Shown here one piece after another: positions 44,002-53,736 of a stretch of 64,000 bases of DNA. Positions within the stretch are counted from its first letter, which is position 1; every line of letters begins with the position of its first letter. Origin of the DNA: Pontibacter virosus (GTDB taxonomy: Bacteria; Bacteroidota; Bacteroidia; Cytophagales; Hymenobacteraceae). The notes beneath the pieces were generated by a model. That model searched no databases and had not been told where the DNA came from. It saw nothing but the letters and a program-made list of their open reading frames with translations. The stretch lies in contig NZ_QEKI01000002.1 in NCBI RefSeq assembly GCF_003096355.1, forward strand, positions 62,001 through 126,000, read 5' to 3'. A program made the translations under genes and the position numbers.

Positions 44002-44274
44002 ATGAAAAGTGCCATCGCCGTTTTCTTCGCTTCGCTTGTTTCGGGTGCCCTCAGCTTCGCCGACTTTCGTCCCACTTTGTCAGACCTGGTGCAGATACTC
44101 ACCGGTGTGCAGATAACTGAGCAAACCCAGCAGGAATCAGAGAAATCAGAAGACTGCGCCACCGTTGAAAAATCTGAAGAGCAGCGCTTATACCTGAGTT
44201 CAGACACAAACAGATCACAGGACTTGCCTTGCGCCGATGCAGCTTATGAGCAGGGGGCCGTTTACATTCTTTAA
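44002..44274 (+). CDS. Small secreted hypothetical protein
   Basis: 90 residues: probable signal peptide (about 1-20, 'AIAVFFASLVSGALSFA'), then an acidic Gln/Glu/Ser-rich region with two cysteines. No family recognised. Its last 38 bases overlap the start of the DoxX gene in another frame, so the two may be coupled, or this start could be that of a spurious frame. The sequence fits a short periplasmic protein. Confidence 0.4.
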   Translation: MKSAIAVFFASLVSGALSFADFRPTLSDLVQILTGVQITEQTQQESEKSEDCATVEKSEEQRLYLSSDTNRSQDLPCADAAYEQGAVYIL

Positions 44275-44698
44275 GCGCCACCGGGCATATGGTGTGGTGT
44301 TCCTGCGTTTTGCCATGGGCATTTTTTTGATCTATGGCGTGCAGGACAATGTGTTCAGTTGGGAGCGTATGCTCGAGTTCCGGGATTTTCTGCAGGCGCA
44401 TGGAGTGCCCTACCCGCTGGTGGCCGCCCACCTCTCGGTCTATACCCAGTTTCTGATCGGCCTGATGCTCCTGCTGGGTTGGGGTGTCCGGATAGCCGGT
44501 CTGCTGCTCATCATCAATTTCACGGCAGCCATTGTGATCGTGCACATCGGGCAGTCATTTCCGCAATACTATCCGGCTGCTGAGCTTATTTTCGCAGGTT
44601 TCTTTTTCCTGTTCAACGGTGCCGGCCCCCTCTCGGTCGATTCTTTGCTCGAGAAAAAGCAAGTACAAATCCAAAAGCAGCCCGTGACCGTTAACTAG
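44237..44698 (+). CDS. DoxX family membrane protein
   Basis: 153 residues with four predicted helices. 'VVFLRFAMGIFLIYGVQDNV' and 'LIGLMLLLGWGVRIAGLLL' are in the style of DoxX/SURF4-like proteins, followed by 'FPQYYPAAELIFAGFFFLFN'. DoxX members are linked to redox or quinone-associated membrane functions. An ATG three codons later (44246) is equally plausible as start. Overlaps the preceding small gene by 38 bases. Confidence 0.7.
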   Translation: MQLMSRGPFTFFKRHRAYGVVFLRFAMGIFLIYGVQDNVFSWERMLEFRDFLQAHGVPYPLVAAHLSVYTQFLIGLMLLLGWGVRIAGLLLIINFTAAIVIVHIGQSFPQYYPAAELIFAGFFFLFNGAGPLSVDSLLEKKQVQIQKQPVTVN

Positions 44699-44722
44699 TT
44701 GTTAACTCACGTCCGCACATAC

Positions 44723-46594
44723 ATGAAATTAGCCAAAACGATCCTGTTCCTGCTACTCAGCCTGCATTTCGGTTGTTCTTCCGTTGCCACACAGTCGAGT
44801 TCAGAAACTCACTACGCTGTTACCATCGACCTGACGCAGGTTAAAGGAGACAAAGTGCCGGTTAGCCTGCGCCCACCTGCCATCAAGCAGGGCGAGGTTA
44901 TTTACAACATGCCCAAGATCGTGCCGGGCACTTACTCTGTATCCGACTTCGGCAAGTTTGTATCGGAGTTTCAGGCACTGGACAAGCAGGGCAAGCCGTT
45001 GCCTGTAGAACGCATTGACACCAATCGCTGGCGCATCTCCCAGGCCCAGAACCTGGACAAAATCACGTATTGGGTGGACGACACGTTTGATGCAGCCCGA
45101 CGGCAGGACGTGGTGTTTGAACCTGGCGGCACCAACATCGAAGAAGGCCAGAATTTCCTGCTCAACGCGTTCGGTTTCGTGGGTTATTTCGACGGCCTCA
45201 AGCAGGTGCCTTACGAGTTAACCGTTACCAAACCTGAGGGCTTTTATGGCTCCACGGCGCTGCAGGCCACTTCGAGCACCGCCACGACCGATACCTACAA
45301 CGTGCCCAATTACGTGGAACTGGCCGACTCGCCGCTGATGTACAACAAACCTGACACGACCGTGCTCAATCTGGGCGAAACCGAAGTGTTAGTATCGGTC
45401 TACTCCCCTACCGGTCGTGTCACCTCCAAGCCTATTGCCGATAACATCCGCGACATACTCGAAGCCCAGCGCAGCTACCTCGGTGGCACCCTGCCAGTCG
45501 ACAAGTACGCGTTCCTGATCTACGTGCCGCAGCGACCGGGCAAGTCAGGTTCTTATGGAGCGCTCGAGCATTCCAACTCCTCGGTTTACTATCTGCCTGA
45601 AATGCCCGAAGAGCGCTTTAACAGTACCATGCGCGACGTAGCGGCCCACGAGTTCTTCCATATCGTAACGCCGCTTTCCATCCAGTCCGAAGAGATTCAC
45701 GATTTTGACTTCATCAACCCCCGCATGTCGAAGCACCTGTGGCTGTATGAGGGCGTCACGGAATATTTTGCCTCGCATGTGCAGGTACACGAGAACCTGA
45801 TCTCTGTGGACGAGTTCATGATGAAGATCCGGGAGTATATTTTTAGCTCGATGGCCTTTAACGACACCCTGCCTTTCACAGAGATGAGTGCCAAGGTGCT
45901 GGACGAGCATGAAAAAGAGTATGGCAACGTGTACCAGAAAGGTGCCCTGATCGGGATGGCGCTGGACATACAGTTGCGCGATCTGTCGGATGGCAAATAC
46001 GGGCTGGTGGACCTGATGCAGGACTTAGCCAAAACCTATGGCAAAGGCAAACCCTTTAAAGACGACGAGCTCTTCGACAAAATAACCGAACTCACCTACC
46101 CCGAGGTGCGGACCTTCTTTGCCCGCTACGTGGAGGGCAGTGAGCGACTACCCCTAAATGAGCTGTTCAAAAAAGTGGGTGTGCAGTATGAGCCGGTGTC
46201 CGTGCAGTTGGTGAACTCCTACGGGGGCTTTGTGCCAGGCTACGACCGCGAAGCCGATAAGATTACCGTGGCTGAGGCAGATGACATGGACGAGTTCGGA
46301 AAGCAGATGGGCTTTAAGGAAGGCGACCAGCTACTGGCCTTCAACGGCAAAGAAGTCACCCCGATGAACATCCGCGACATCATAGGCGAAGAGCTGCAGC
46401 AGGCCAAACCGGGCAGCAAAATTGAGATCACAGTGGGGCGCAAGGACGCTAAAGGGGTTGTAAAACCCAAAAACCTGACTGGTAAAGTCACTGCCGTTAA
46501 GCGGGAGGTGCTGCACTTACTCGAGCCGGTAGCCTCCCCGACCGAAAGGCAGCTTCAACTGCGTGCCTCCTGGCTGAACGAGACCCTGCCCTAA
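44723..46594 (+). CDS. M61 family metallopeptidase lipoprotein with PDZ domain
   Basis: 623 residues from ATG at 44723 (a TTG eight codons upstream also opens the frame). Lipobox FGC-S near residue 18; N-terminal beta domain; gluzincin site H309-E-F-F-H313 with a downstream 'LYEGVTEYFA' supplying the third zinc ligand; C-terminal PDZ domain about 515-600 ('GFKEGDQLLAFNGKEV'). Family members are glycyl-aminopeptidase-like enzymes. Acts in the periplasm. 'AAHEFFHIVTPLSI' is diagnostic of the family. Confidence 0.9.
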   Translation: MKLAKTILFLLLSLHFGCSSVATQSSSETHYAVTIDLTQVKGDKVPVSLRPPAIKQGEVIYNMPKIVPGTYSVSDFGKFVSEFQALDKQGKPLPVERIDTNRWRISQAQNLDKITYWVDDTFDAARRQDVVFEPGGTNIEEGQNFLLNAFGFVGYFDGLKQVPYELTVTKPEGFYGSTALQATSSTATTDTYNVPNYVELADSPLMYNKPDTTVLNLGETEVLVSVYSPTGRVTSKPIADNIRDILEAQRSYLGGTLPVDKYAFLIYVPQRPGKSGSYGALEHSNSSVYYLPEMPEERFNSTMRDVAAHEFFHIVTPLSIQSEEIHDFDFINPRMSKHLWLYEGVTEYFASHVQVHENLISVDEFMMKIREYIFSSMAFNDTLPFTEMSAKVLDEHEKEYGNVYQKGALIGMALDIQLRDLSDGKYGLVDLMQDLAKTYGKGKPFKDDELFDKITELTYPEVRTFFARYVEGSERLPLNELFKKVGVQYEPVSVQLVNSYGGFVPGYDREADKITVAEADDMDEFGKQMGFKEGDQLLAFNGKEVTPMNIRDIIGEELQQAKPGSKIEITVGRKDAKGVVKPKNLTGKVTAVKREVLHLLEPVASPTERQLQLRASWLNETLP

Positions 46595-46706
46595 GAATCT
46601 CATACCTTAGAGGAACATTTTAACTTTCCCGCTGTTACATTAAAGCAAAATCGCCTTAAATGATCTGACAATGATCGTTTTACCGGGGCAGATCGGGTTA
46701 TTTGTG

Positions 46707-46714
46707 TACCTTTG
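46707..46714 (+). promoter_or_regulatory. Candidate -7 box of the TonB-receptor operon
   Basis: TACCTTTG matches the Bacteroidota -7 consensus and lies 40 bases before the receptor start codon. No matching -33 element was seen. Confidence 0.4.
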
Positions 46715-46754
46715 TACCTGATTTTCAAAGCCCCCAGTTTTTAAATTTAGTTAG

Positions 46755-49070
46755 ATGCGCTTACCAGCTTTTGCTGTATACTTTCTCTGCCTATTCAGTC
46801 TCGTTGCCTCCGATGTGTTTGCTCAGAGCACCTACACCATCAGTGGCTATGTGCGGGGCACCGGTGGCGAAGACGCACTCATTGGGGCTACCGTATCGGT
46901 TCCGGAGCTGAGTACTGGTGCTGTAACGGATGCGCGCGGTTTCTACACCCTACAGTTGCCCGAGGGCAGCCATACCTTACAAGCCACTTACATTGGTTAC
47001 GAAAGTGCCACCCGCACCATTGAGGTCACGGATCAGAACCTGACCATCAACTTCGCCTTGCTACCCGCCAACAGCCAGTTGCGTGAAGTCGTGATTGAGG
47101 CCAATTCCCTGCAGCAGAAGCTCAATGCCAGCCAGATGAGCGTCGAGACGCTGACCACGCGGGAGGCAAAACTCCTGCCGGCCCTTTTCGGCGAGGTAGA
47201 CCTGATCAAAACGCTTCAGCTCAAGCCGGGGGTGCAGTCGGGCGGTGAGGGCGCATCGGGTCTGTATGTGCGCGGCGGCGGACCGGACCAGAATTTGGTG
47301 CTGCTCGACGATGCCGTGGTCTACAACGCCTCTCACCTGTTTGGCTTCTTCTCGGTGTTCAACCCGGATGCCGTGGAAAGTGTGGAGCTTTACAAAGGGG
47401 GCTTTCCGGCGCAGTTTGGCGGCAGACTCTCATCTGTGGTGGATGTGAAGATGCGTGAAGGCAACAAGGAGCGCATTGGCGTAACCGGTGGCATCGGCCT
47501 GATTGCCTCGCGACTCACCGTGGACGGCCCTATCGTAAAAGACAAGTCCTCGTTTGTTCTCTCCGGCCGACGCACTTACTTTGATGTATTCACCCGCCAG
47601 ATAAACCGCATACAGGAGGGCAAGGAAGACTTCAACCGTATACCTGACTACTACTTTTACGACCTCAATGGCAAGGCAAATTACAAGCTGGGTGAGAAGG
47701 ACGAACTGTTTCTGAGCGGATACTTTGGGCGCGATTTCTTTGGTTTCAACGACGCTGACTTCCAGTTCAGGTTCGACTGGGGCAACAAGGTAGGCGCCCT
47801 GCGCTGGCAGCACAAGTTCAACCCCCGCTTTCAGGTGAACACAACACTTTCGGGCAGCAGCTACAAATACAATGTCAGCAACAAAATCGATGTCTTCAGC
47901 TTCAATCTGAGTTCCGACATCCGCGACCTGGCCCTGAAAACCGACTTCAGTCTGATCTTGGACAAGGGCCATACCTTGCAATTCGGTGCCATGGCCACCA
48001 GGCACGATTTCACCATCGGCCGCCTCAACTTTGACTCAGACGACGACCGGATCAGCTTCGGGGCAGGCAATGATTACAAAGCCATGGAGGCTGCGGCTTA
48101 TGTAGCCGACGACTTCCAGGTGAGCAGCCAGCTTTCGCTTAACTACGGTGTGCGGCTATCGGCCTTTAACAGCGGTGGCAAAACGTATAGCGCTCTCGAG
48201 CCGCGGGCCTCCGCCAGGTATAGCCTGAGCGAGAGAACCTCCCTGAAAGCCAGCTATGCGAGCATGATGCAGTACATCCACCTGGTCGCCAATTCCGGTG
48301 CCTCACTGCCAACCGACATCTGGTATCCTTCCAACGACTATGTGAAGCCGCAGCGCTCGCAGCAGGTGGCCGCAGGTATTAGCCATCTCCTCGGTGGGGG
48401 GCGCTACCTGATCACGAACGAGCTGTATTACAAGTGGATGCACCGCCAGATTGACTTCCGCGACGGGGCTAATCTGTTTGTGAATGACAACCTGGAAGAA
48501 GAGTTTCTGTTCGGCAAAGGCGAGAGCTACGGCAAGGAGGTATACCTCGAAAAGATAAAAGGACGCACGACGGGCTGGTTGGGCTATACCTTATCGTGGA
48601 GCTACCGCCAGTTCGACGACATCAACGACGGCCGCCGCTTCCCGACCCGCTACGACCGCCGCCACGACGTAAGTTTGGTGGTGCTGCACGAGTTGAGCAA
48701 GCGCATCAACCTGACCGGTGCTTTTGTGTATGGCACCGGCAACGCCTACTCACTGCCGGTGGCCCGCTTTGCTTTTCAGGATGTGCATGGCAAGGGCGCC
48801 ACGGTGGTACCCGTGTACAGCGACCGAAACAGCTTCCGGCTGGCTGCTTTCCACCGCCTGGACCTGGGCCTGGTGCTCAAGCTTAAGCCAAAACGCGGCG
48901 AGGCCGACCTGACCTTCAACGCCTACAATGCCTACAACCGCCGCAATCCGTACTTTGTGTATTTTGAACAGGTGAAGGACGAAGACGACAACGAAACGCT
49001 CGGCTTCCGGGCCAAGCAGGTGTCCCTCTTCCCGGTTATACCTTCTGTTACCTATAATTTCAAGTTCTGA
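46755..49070 (+). CDS. TonB-dependent receptor with N-terminal regulatory-like domain
   Basis: 771 residues: signal peptide (about 1-22, VFA-QS), CarboxypepD_reg-like domain (about 25-105, 'TISGYVRGTGGEDALIGATV'), plug (about 120-230, 'GLYVRGGGPDQNLVLLDDAV') and a 22-strand barrel ending in 'TYNFKF' with terminal Phe. It takes up a substrate across the outer membrane with TonB energy. Its stop overlaps the start of a DUF4249 gene by one base, which is the usual partner for this receptor class rather than SusD. Substrate unknown. Confidence 0.92.
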   Translation: MRLPAFAVYFLCLFSLVASDVFAQSTYTISGYVRGTGGEDALIGATVSVPELSTGAVTDARGFYTLQLPEGSHTLQATYIGYESATRTIEVTDQNLTINFALLPANSQLREVVIEANSLQQKLNASQMSVETLTTREAKLLPALFGEVDLIKTLQLKPGVQSGGEGASGLYVRGGGPDQNLVLLDDAVVYNASHLFGFFSVFNPDAVESVELYKGGFPAQFGGRLSSVVDVKMREGNKERIGVTGGIGLIASRLTVDGPIVKDKSSFVLSGRRTYFDVFTRQINRIQEGKEDFNRIPDYYFYDLNGKANYKLGEKDELFLSGYFGRDFFGFNDADFQFRFDWGNKVGALRWQHKFNPRFQVNTTLSGSSYKYNVSNKIDVFSFNLSSDIRDLALKTDFSLILDKGHTLQFGAMATRHDFTIGRLNFDSDDDRISFGAGNDYKAMEAAAYVADDFQVSSQLSLNYGVRLSAFNSGGKTYSALEPRASARYSLSERTSLKASYASMMQYIHLVANSGASLPTDIWYPSNDYVKPQRSQQVAAGISHLLGGGRYLITNELYYKWMHRQIDFRDGANLFVNDNLEEEFLFGKGESYGKEVYLEKIKGRTTGWLGYTLSWSYRQFDDINDGRRFPTRYDRRHDVSLVVLHELSKRINLTGAFVYGTGNAYSLPVARFAFQDVHGKGATVVPVYSDRNSFRLAAFHRLDLGLVLKLKPKRGEADLTFNAYNAYNRRNPYFVYFEQVKDEDDNETLGFRAKQVSLFPVIPSVTYNFKF

Positions 49071-49885
49071 TGAAGACGAGCTTTACGATCTATACCTTGC
49101 TGTTGCCCCTGCTTTTTCTGCTGACGTCCTGCGACCTGGAGCAGGAAGTGGAAGTGAAACTACCGCCTTATAAATCGCAGTTGGTCGTAGAATGCTACCT
49201 GGAACCTGACAAATCCCTCAGGGCCGTGGTACTGGAGAGCGTAAGCTATTTTAACGATCCGGAGCTACCACTAGTGCCTGATGCGGAAGTGTTTATAACG
49301 CACAATGGCAAAACGATCAAACTTCCTTTCAGTCCTATTCAAAATAAGGAAACCGGCAAGTATTACACGCACCGCAAAAACGAGAAACTTAACCTGAAGC
49401 CAGGCGATGTGGTGACGCTGGAAGTAAAAGACAAAAAAGGCCGGCACGTGACAGGCACCACTACGATCATGAACCAGGTTCCGATCGAGGCAGTGGAATG
49501 GAAGTTCAATGAAAAAAACAAAGCCTATCTGCTCACCTCATACCAGGACGATCCGGATGCCGAGAACTTCTACCGGTACATGGTGCACCGCGACAGCCTC
49601 TCCAACTCCTCTCAGCGTGACTTTGTATCCAGCGACCGGCTGACGAATGGCCAGCGTGTATCCTATGGGTCGGGCTACGACTATGAGCAGGGCGACACAC
49701 TGGTCGTTTCGCTGTTCCACATTGAGCAGCAGTACTATGACTTCCTGAGCTCCATTTCCGATGCCCGCAGCGCTAACGGCAATCCCTTTGCCCAACCCTC
49801 GCGCATTGTGTCTTCAGTGAAAGGGGGTATCGGCATCTTCACGAACCTTTCCTACAACCGCAAAACGGTGGTGATTGAGAAGTAA
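49070..49885 (+). CDS. DUF4249 lipoprotein
   Basis: 271 residues with lipobox TSC-D (Cys21) and the DUF4249 layout: 'LVVECYLEPDKSLRAVVLES', 'PLVPDAEVFITHNGK', 'LNLKPGDVVTLEVKDKKGRH'. DUF4249 proteins are Bacteroidota surface lipoproteins encoded next to TonB-dependent receptors and thought to help bind the receptor's ligand. ATG overlaps the receptor stop, so they are translationally coupled. A strong terminator follows downstream. Confidence 0.88.
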   Translation: MKTSFTIYTLLLPLLFLLTSCDLEQEVEVKLPPYKSQLVVECYLEPDKSLRAVVLESVSYFNDPELPLVPDAEVFITHNGKTIKLPFSPIQNKETGKYYTHRKNEKLNLKPGDVVTLEVKDKKGRHVTGTTTIMNQVPIEAVEWKFNEKNKAYLLTSYQDDPDAENFYRYMVHRDSLSNSSQRDFVSSDRLTNGQRVSYGSGYDYEQGDTLVVSLFHIEQQYYDFLSSISDARSANGNPFAQPSRIVSSVKGGIGIFTNLSYNRKTVVIEK

Positions 49886-50009
49886 GCATTTCAAGTGGTA
49901 GCACCCTCGCTTCCTGAACAGCTATGATTTAGTCTGATCTTGACAATTGTGCTTCATCGCATCTCTGATGCACCACTGTTCGCTCTAGCCAACAATCTAA
50001 AATATTTTT

Positions 50010-50053
50010 AAAGCAAGCAGGGGCAGCCAGATTGGCTGCCCCTGCTTGCTTTA
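50010..50053. terminator. Strong bidirectional terminator
   Basis: A 19-bp stem, AAAGCAAGCAGGGGCAGCC and its complement, with a 5-base loop, between the convergent DUF4249 and purine nucleoside phosphorylase genes. Confidence 0.88.
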
Positions 50054-50078
50054 TGGCAATTCGCTCTAGCGCAAAAAA

Positions 50079-50903
50079 CTACTGCTGACGAACCAGTTCT
50101 TTTATAAGCAGGGTCATGCGTGGTTCGGCTATGGCGGCGGCGTCCAAAATATCAGCCAGATTCACCTTCTTGATACGGTCTGGCGTACCCATGTCGGTGA
50201 TGACAGAGATGCCGAAGATCTTCATGCCCATGTGGCGGGCGGCGATAGCTTCCGGTACGGTCGACATACCTACCACATCGGCCCCAATGCGGGCAATGTA
50301 GGTATACTCGGCCAGGGTCTCCAGCATGGGACCGGGCACACTGGCGTAAACACCCTCCTGCAACGTAAAGCCGGCATCCTCAGCGATGACCATCGCCTGG
50401 CGCACCATCTGTTCGTCATACACTTCGCTCATATCCGGGAAGCGAGGTCCCAGTTCGTCCAAGTTCGGACCGATCAAGGGGTTGGATGGCTGCAGGTTGA
50501 TGTGGTCGGTGATCACCATCAGGTCGGAGGTATTGAAAGCAGGGTTAAGGCCGCCGCAGGCATTGGAAATGAAGAGCTTCTGAACGCCCAGCAATTTCAT
50601 AACGCGCACCGGGTGCACCACCTGGTTCATGGTATAGCCTTCGTAGTAATGGAAGCGGCCCTGCATCACAATCACGCGACGCCCGGCCAGCGTACCAAAA
50701 GCCAGTCGGCCTGTGTGGCTCTCTACCGTCGAAACGGGGAAGTGTGGAATATCGGCGTAGTTGAGGCTGTACGCTATCTCAATTTCCTTGATCAAAGCGC
50801 CCAGACCCGTGCCCAGTATAATTCCGAACTCAGGTTGAAAATTGCCTGTCTGGTCCTGTATAAAAGAAGCGGACTCTCGTAGTTGCTGCATCATATCGTT
50901 CAT
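50079..50903 (-). CDS. Purine nucleoside phosphorylase (trimeric, inosine/guanosine type)
   Basis: 274 residues, the length of trimeric PNPs. Motifs: 'FGIILGTGLGALIKEIE' (phosphate loop), 'MQGRFHYYEGY', 'ISNACGGLNP', 'GVYASVPGPMLET' and 'GADVVGMSTVPE' (nucleoside site). It cleaves inosine and guanosine with phosphate to base and ribose-1-phosphate. An ATG three codons into the sequence could be the true start. Convergent with the TonB-receptor operon. Confidence 0.93.
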   Translation of the reverse strand: MNDMMQQLRESASFIQDQTGNFQPEFGIILGTGLGALIKEIEIAYSLNYADIPHFPVSTVESHTGRLAFGTLAGRRVIVMQGRFHYYEGYTMNQVVHPVRVMKLLGVQKLFISNACGGLNPAFNTSDLMVITDHINLQPSNPLIGPNLDELGPRFPDMSEVYDEQMVRQAMVIAEDAGFTLQEGVYASVPGPMLETLAEYTYIARIGADVVGMSTVPEAIAARHMGMKIFGISVITDMGTPDRIKKVNLADILDAAAIAEPRMTLLIKELVRQQ

Positions 50904-51040
50904 CGTTTTTTATGCTGTTTTTAGGTGTGCGAAATAGGGCATTTATTCTGAGAGAAGAAATGATTTAAATCATGTGTTCTCATTCGGTTCTCATTTCGCG
51001 CTGCACTGCAATTTGCAAAAAATGGCCCGGACCTGAAACA

Positions 51041-51071
51041 AAAAGCCCGCTGGTTTGCACCAGCGGGCTTT
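51041..51071 (-). terminator. Terminator of sppA
   Basis: Stem AAAGCCCGCTGG / CCAGCGGGCTTT with a short loop (TTTGCA), 40 bases past the sppA stop in its direction of transcription. Confidence 0.82.
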
Positions 51072-51111
51072 CGAATATTGCCTTAGCAGCAGACTATACC
51101 TGCCAGCTTTG

Positions 51112-52875
51112 TTACTGTATGATCAACTCGTACGGCATGCGGGTCTGGATGCCCTGCATGTTCTCCACTTTCTTGTACATGTTGTACACCGGGTATAACT
51201 GACCAAGCTCTGCCTTCACAGCACGCTCTCTCACCTGCGAACCAGCCTCACCGAACATCTCTTCGAAGAAAGACTTGCGGCGTGGCAGCTCTTTGATGCG
51301 GTAATCGTCCTCTATACCTACACGGGCAGCAGCGATCTCAATGGCTTTTTCCAGGCCACCATGCACATCTACCAGGTTACGCTCTTTAGCTTCTATACCT
51401 GACCACACACGACCAGAGGCGAATTTCTTCAGCTCGTCCTGCGACATGCCACGGCCGTCAGCTGCTTTCCGTGTGAACACTTCGTAAATCTTGTTGATCT
51501 CGCGCTGCACAATGTCTTTTTCAAACGGCGTCATGGCACGGGTAACAGTTGGCAGATCAGAGTGATTGCCGGTGCTCACGCGGTCCACGGTGATGCCCAG
51601 CTTGTTTTTGAAGAAACCTTCGAAGTTCGGAACGATACCAAACACGCCGATGCTTCCTGTGATGGTGTTAGGATGGGCCACAATCGTATCGCAACCCATG
51701 GCCATGTAGTAACCGCCAGAGGCGGCCATATCAGACATAGAGGCGATTACAGGCTTCACCTTGCGGGTTTCCTGAATCTCGCGCCACATCACGTCCGATG
51801 CCAGTGCGCTACCACCTGGTGAGTTGATGCGCAACACCACAGCCTTCACATTCTTATCCATACGGGCATTGCGAATCGCTTCTGCATAGCGCGTACTGCC
51901 GATCTGATCGTCGTCGCCTTCGCCGTCCACAATGTCGCCTTCGGCATAAATCACAGCAATGCGGTTTTTAGCGGAACCACTCTTTTCAGCGTCCTTTACT
52001 TTTTTATACTTATCCAGGCTAATCAGTTGCAGCTTTTTGTCGCTTTCAACACCTACCTGCTCTTTCATGTAATCAATGGCTTCGTCAAAGTAACCAACGT
52101 CGGTTGCCAGACCGTGCTTTTTGGCATCTTCGGCTTCACGCACCAACACCTCGTCCGATACCTTTTTCAGCTCTTCATACGTCTTGCCACGGGCCTCTGC
52201 GATTTTGCGCAGTTGGTAGTCGTTGATCGAGTTCAGGAAAGAGGTCATCTGCTCGCGGTTGGCCTCGCTCATTTTGTCAAGGAAGAAAGGCTCTACCGCA
52301 CTTTTGAACTCTCCTACCTTGAAGATGGTCGGCTCGATATCGAGTTTCTCAAACGTGCCTTTGAAGAAGAACACCTCAGAGCTAATGCCATTGAATTCCA
52401 GCGTACCCATTGGGTTCAGGTAAATTTTGTCAGCTACGGAAGACAGGTAATACGCTTTTTCGTTCGTCATGTCGCCATAAGACACGATGAACTTACCGGA
52501 CTCCTTAAAGTCGATCAGTTCGTCGCGAATCTCCTCCAGCTTGCCCATGCCTGCATTCACGAAGCGCATGTTCAGGAAGATGCCTTTTACATTGTCGTCT
52601 GTTTTGGCGCGGCGAATAGAGGCTTTGATCTGATCGAGGCCATCGCTGCTGTTCATCGAGAAGAAGCCGAGGGAAAGGTCCCCGAAAGGATTCTCCTGCT
52701 CGCGCTCCACGATGGATTTGTCAAGTTTGAGCTCCAGTACCGAGTTTTCGGCTACCGTTACATCGCCTTTAGAGGCTGATGCCGCGATAATTCCGACCAT
52801 GATCAGGATGCCCAGAAAGAAAAATATGAACAGGCCAAGGATGGTTGCCAGCACATATCTGAGAAAATTCAACAT
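51112..52875 (-). CDS. sppA: Signal peptide peptidase SppA (long form)
   Basis: 587 residues: N-terminal membrane helix (about 5-33) and two S49 domains. The catalytic dyad is split between them as in E. coli SppA: Lys191 in 'VGEFKSAVEPFF' of the first domain and Ser386 in 'SDMAASGGYY' of the second, with 'RINSPGGSALASD' in between. It degrades cleaved signal peptides in the inner membrane, active site facing the periplasm. ATG at 52875 places the helix at the N terminus. Confidence 0.93.
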   Translation of the reverse strand: MLNFLRYVLATILGLFIFFFLGILIMVGIIAASASKGDVTVAENSVLELKLDKSIVEREQENPFGDLSLGFFSMNSSDGLDQIKASIRRAKTDDNVKGIFLNMRFVNAGMGKLEEIRDELIDFKESGKFIVSYGDMTNEKAYYLSSVADKIYLNPMGTLEFNGISSEVFFFKGTFEKLDIEPTIFKVGEFKSAVEPFFLDKMSEANREQMTSFLNSINDYQLRKIAEARGKTYEELKKVSDEVLVREAEDAKKHGLATDVGYFDEAIDYMKEQVGVESDKKLQLISLDKYKKVKDAEKSGSAKNRIAVIYAEGDIVDGEGDDDQIGSTRYAEAIRNARMDKNVKAVVLRINSPGGSALASDVMWREIQETRKVKPVIASMSDMAASGGYYMAMGCDTIVAHPNTITGSIGVFGIVPNFEGFFKNKLGITVDRVSTGNHSDLPTVTRAMTPFEKDIVQREINKIYEVFTRKAADGRGMSQDELKKFASGRVWSGIEAKERNLVDVHGGLEKAIEIAAARVGIEDDYRIKELPRRKSFFEEMFGEAGSQVRERAVKAELGQLYPVYNMYKKVENMQGIQTRMPYELIIQ

Positions 52876-53040
52876 AGGTTTTGCTTAGGGTTAAGGTTCT
52901 GTTTTAAAGGTATCAGTAAATACTGGTCCCTGCATACAATAAACAAAAATAGCGCTTAAAGTTCAATACCAAACCCCAATAAACAGCAATCTCGACCAAT
53001 CGGGCCTTTTCATAGACTAACCTGATGGTTGATTGTCATT

Positions 53041-53250
53041 TGGTTAAATGGTTAAATTGTTGATGGTTGAATGGTTGGGTGCACGATTAAATATCACCTC
53101 CCGAGAAGGGGATTCGGCGCCCGATTTAAAAAGGTATGCTACTCTAGGACTCGGATAGGTATACTGGTGCACGATTCAGACAGGTATACGGGTGCACGAT
53201 TGCCGGTGCATGATTCGGACAGGTCGCGACCTGTCCCTACAGGTGGTCAC
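53041..53250. repeat. GTGCACGATT repeat cluster with a 20-bp palindrome (minor mosaic repeat, copy D)
   Basis: GTGCACGATT occurs at 53079-53088, 53167-53176 and 53192-53201, with a variant at 53206. GGACAGGTCGCGACCTGTCC at 53217-53236 is a perfect palindrome. The same GTGCACGATT word opens one block of repeat copies B and C. The remaining part of 52876-53507 holds no gene that I can support. Confidence 0.7.
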
Positions 53251-53507
53251 TTTTTCTAATGCAATTATCTATCAGGCGCTTCAGGATTTATCAATCCCGA
53301 AGCTTTATCGAGGGCCGCTACCCCCACTGTCGGGGATTTCCTAATTCCCGAGCTCAGGTTTGAAGGAATAAAGAGACGAGAATGCCTCGTGCATAGCTAC
53401 TCCCAGTGAACAGAGTCCAGAAAAGCTGATGAACATTTTCCAGAACCTGAACATCTACTCCCAGAAAAGAACCGCATTCTTCGCTATACCTAGCTAATCT
53501 TTAGCTA

Positions 53508-53711
53508 CTACTTTCTGCTAAAGTACTTGGGAATGTCTGAAAGCTCACCGCCCCAATAGGGTTTCATAGCCAGGTATTTCCTGCGGAAATAAAGCACCAC
53601 GATCATGGACAGGAAAAGATAAGCTCCGCTGTAGCTGTACCCCAAATGCCGCCATACTAGAAAGCAGAGAATTTGCAGGACCAATAAAATCACGAAAACA
53701 GTTCTGGTCAT
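53508..53711 (-). CDS. Small two-helix membrane protein
   Basis: 67 residues from ATG at 53711 (the frame is open further upstream, but those residues overlap rarA). Two membrane helices (about 3-20 and 27-43) and a basic tail 'RRKYLAMKPYWGGELSDIPK'. No family recognised. It follows rarA by 25 bases in the same direction and is likely co-transcribed. Confidence 0.5.
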   Translation of the reverse strand: MTRTVFVILLVLQILCFLVWRHLGYSYSGAYLFLSMIVVLYFRRKYLAMKPYWGGELSDIPKYFSRK

Positions 53712-53736
53712 TTGTTGACTCCTAAACTCCCAAACT

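Noticed and set aside
53071..53259. 62-codon frame in the GTGCACGATT cluster
   Set aside because: Its repeated 'TGARLPVHDSDR'-like text is simply the translated DNA repeat.
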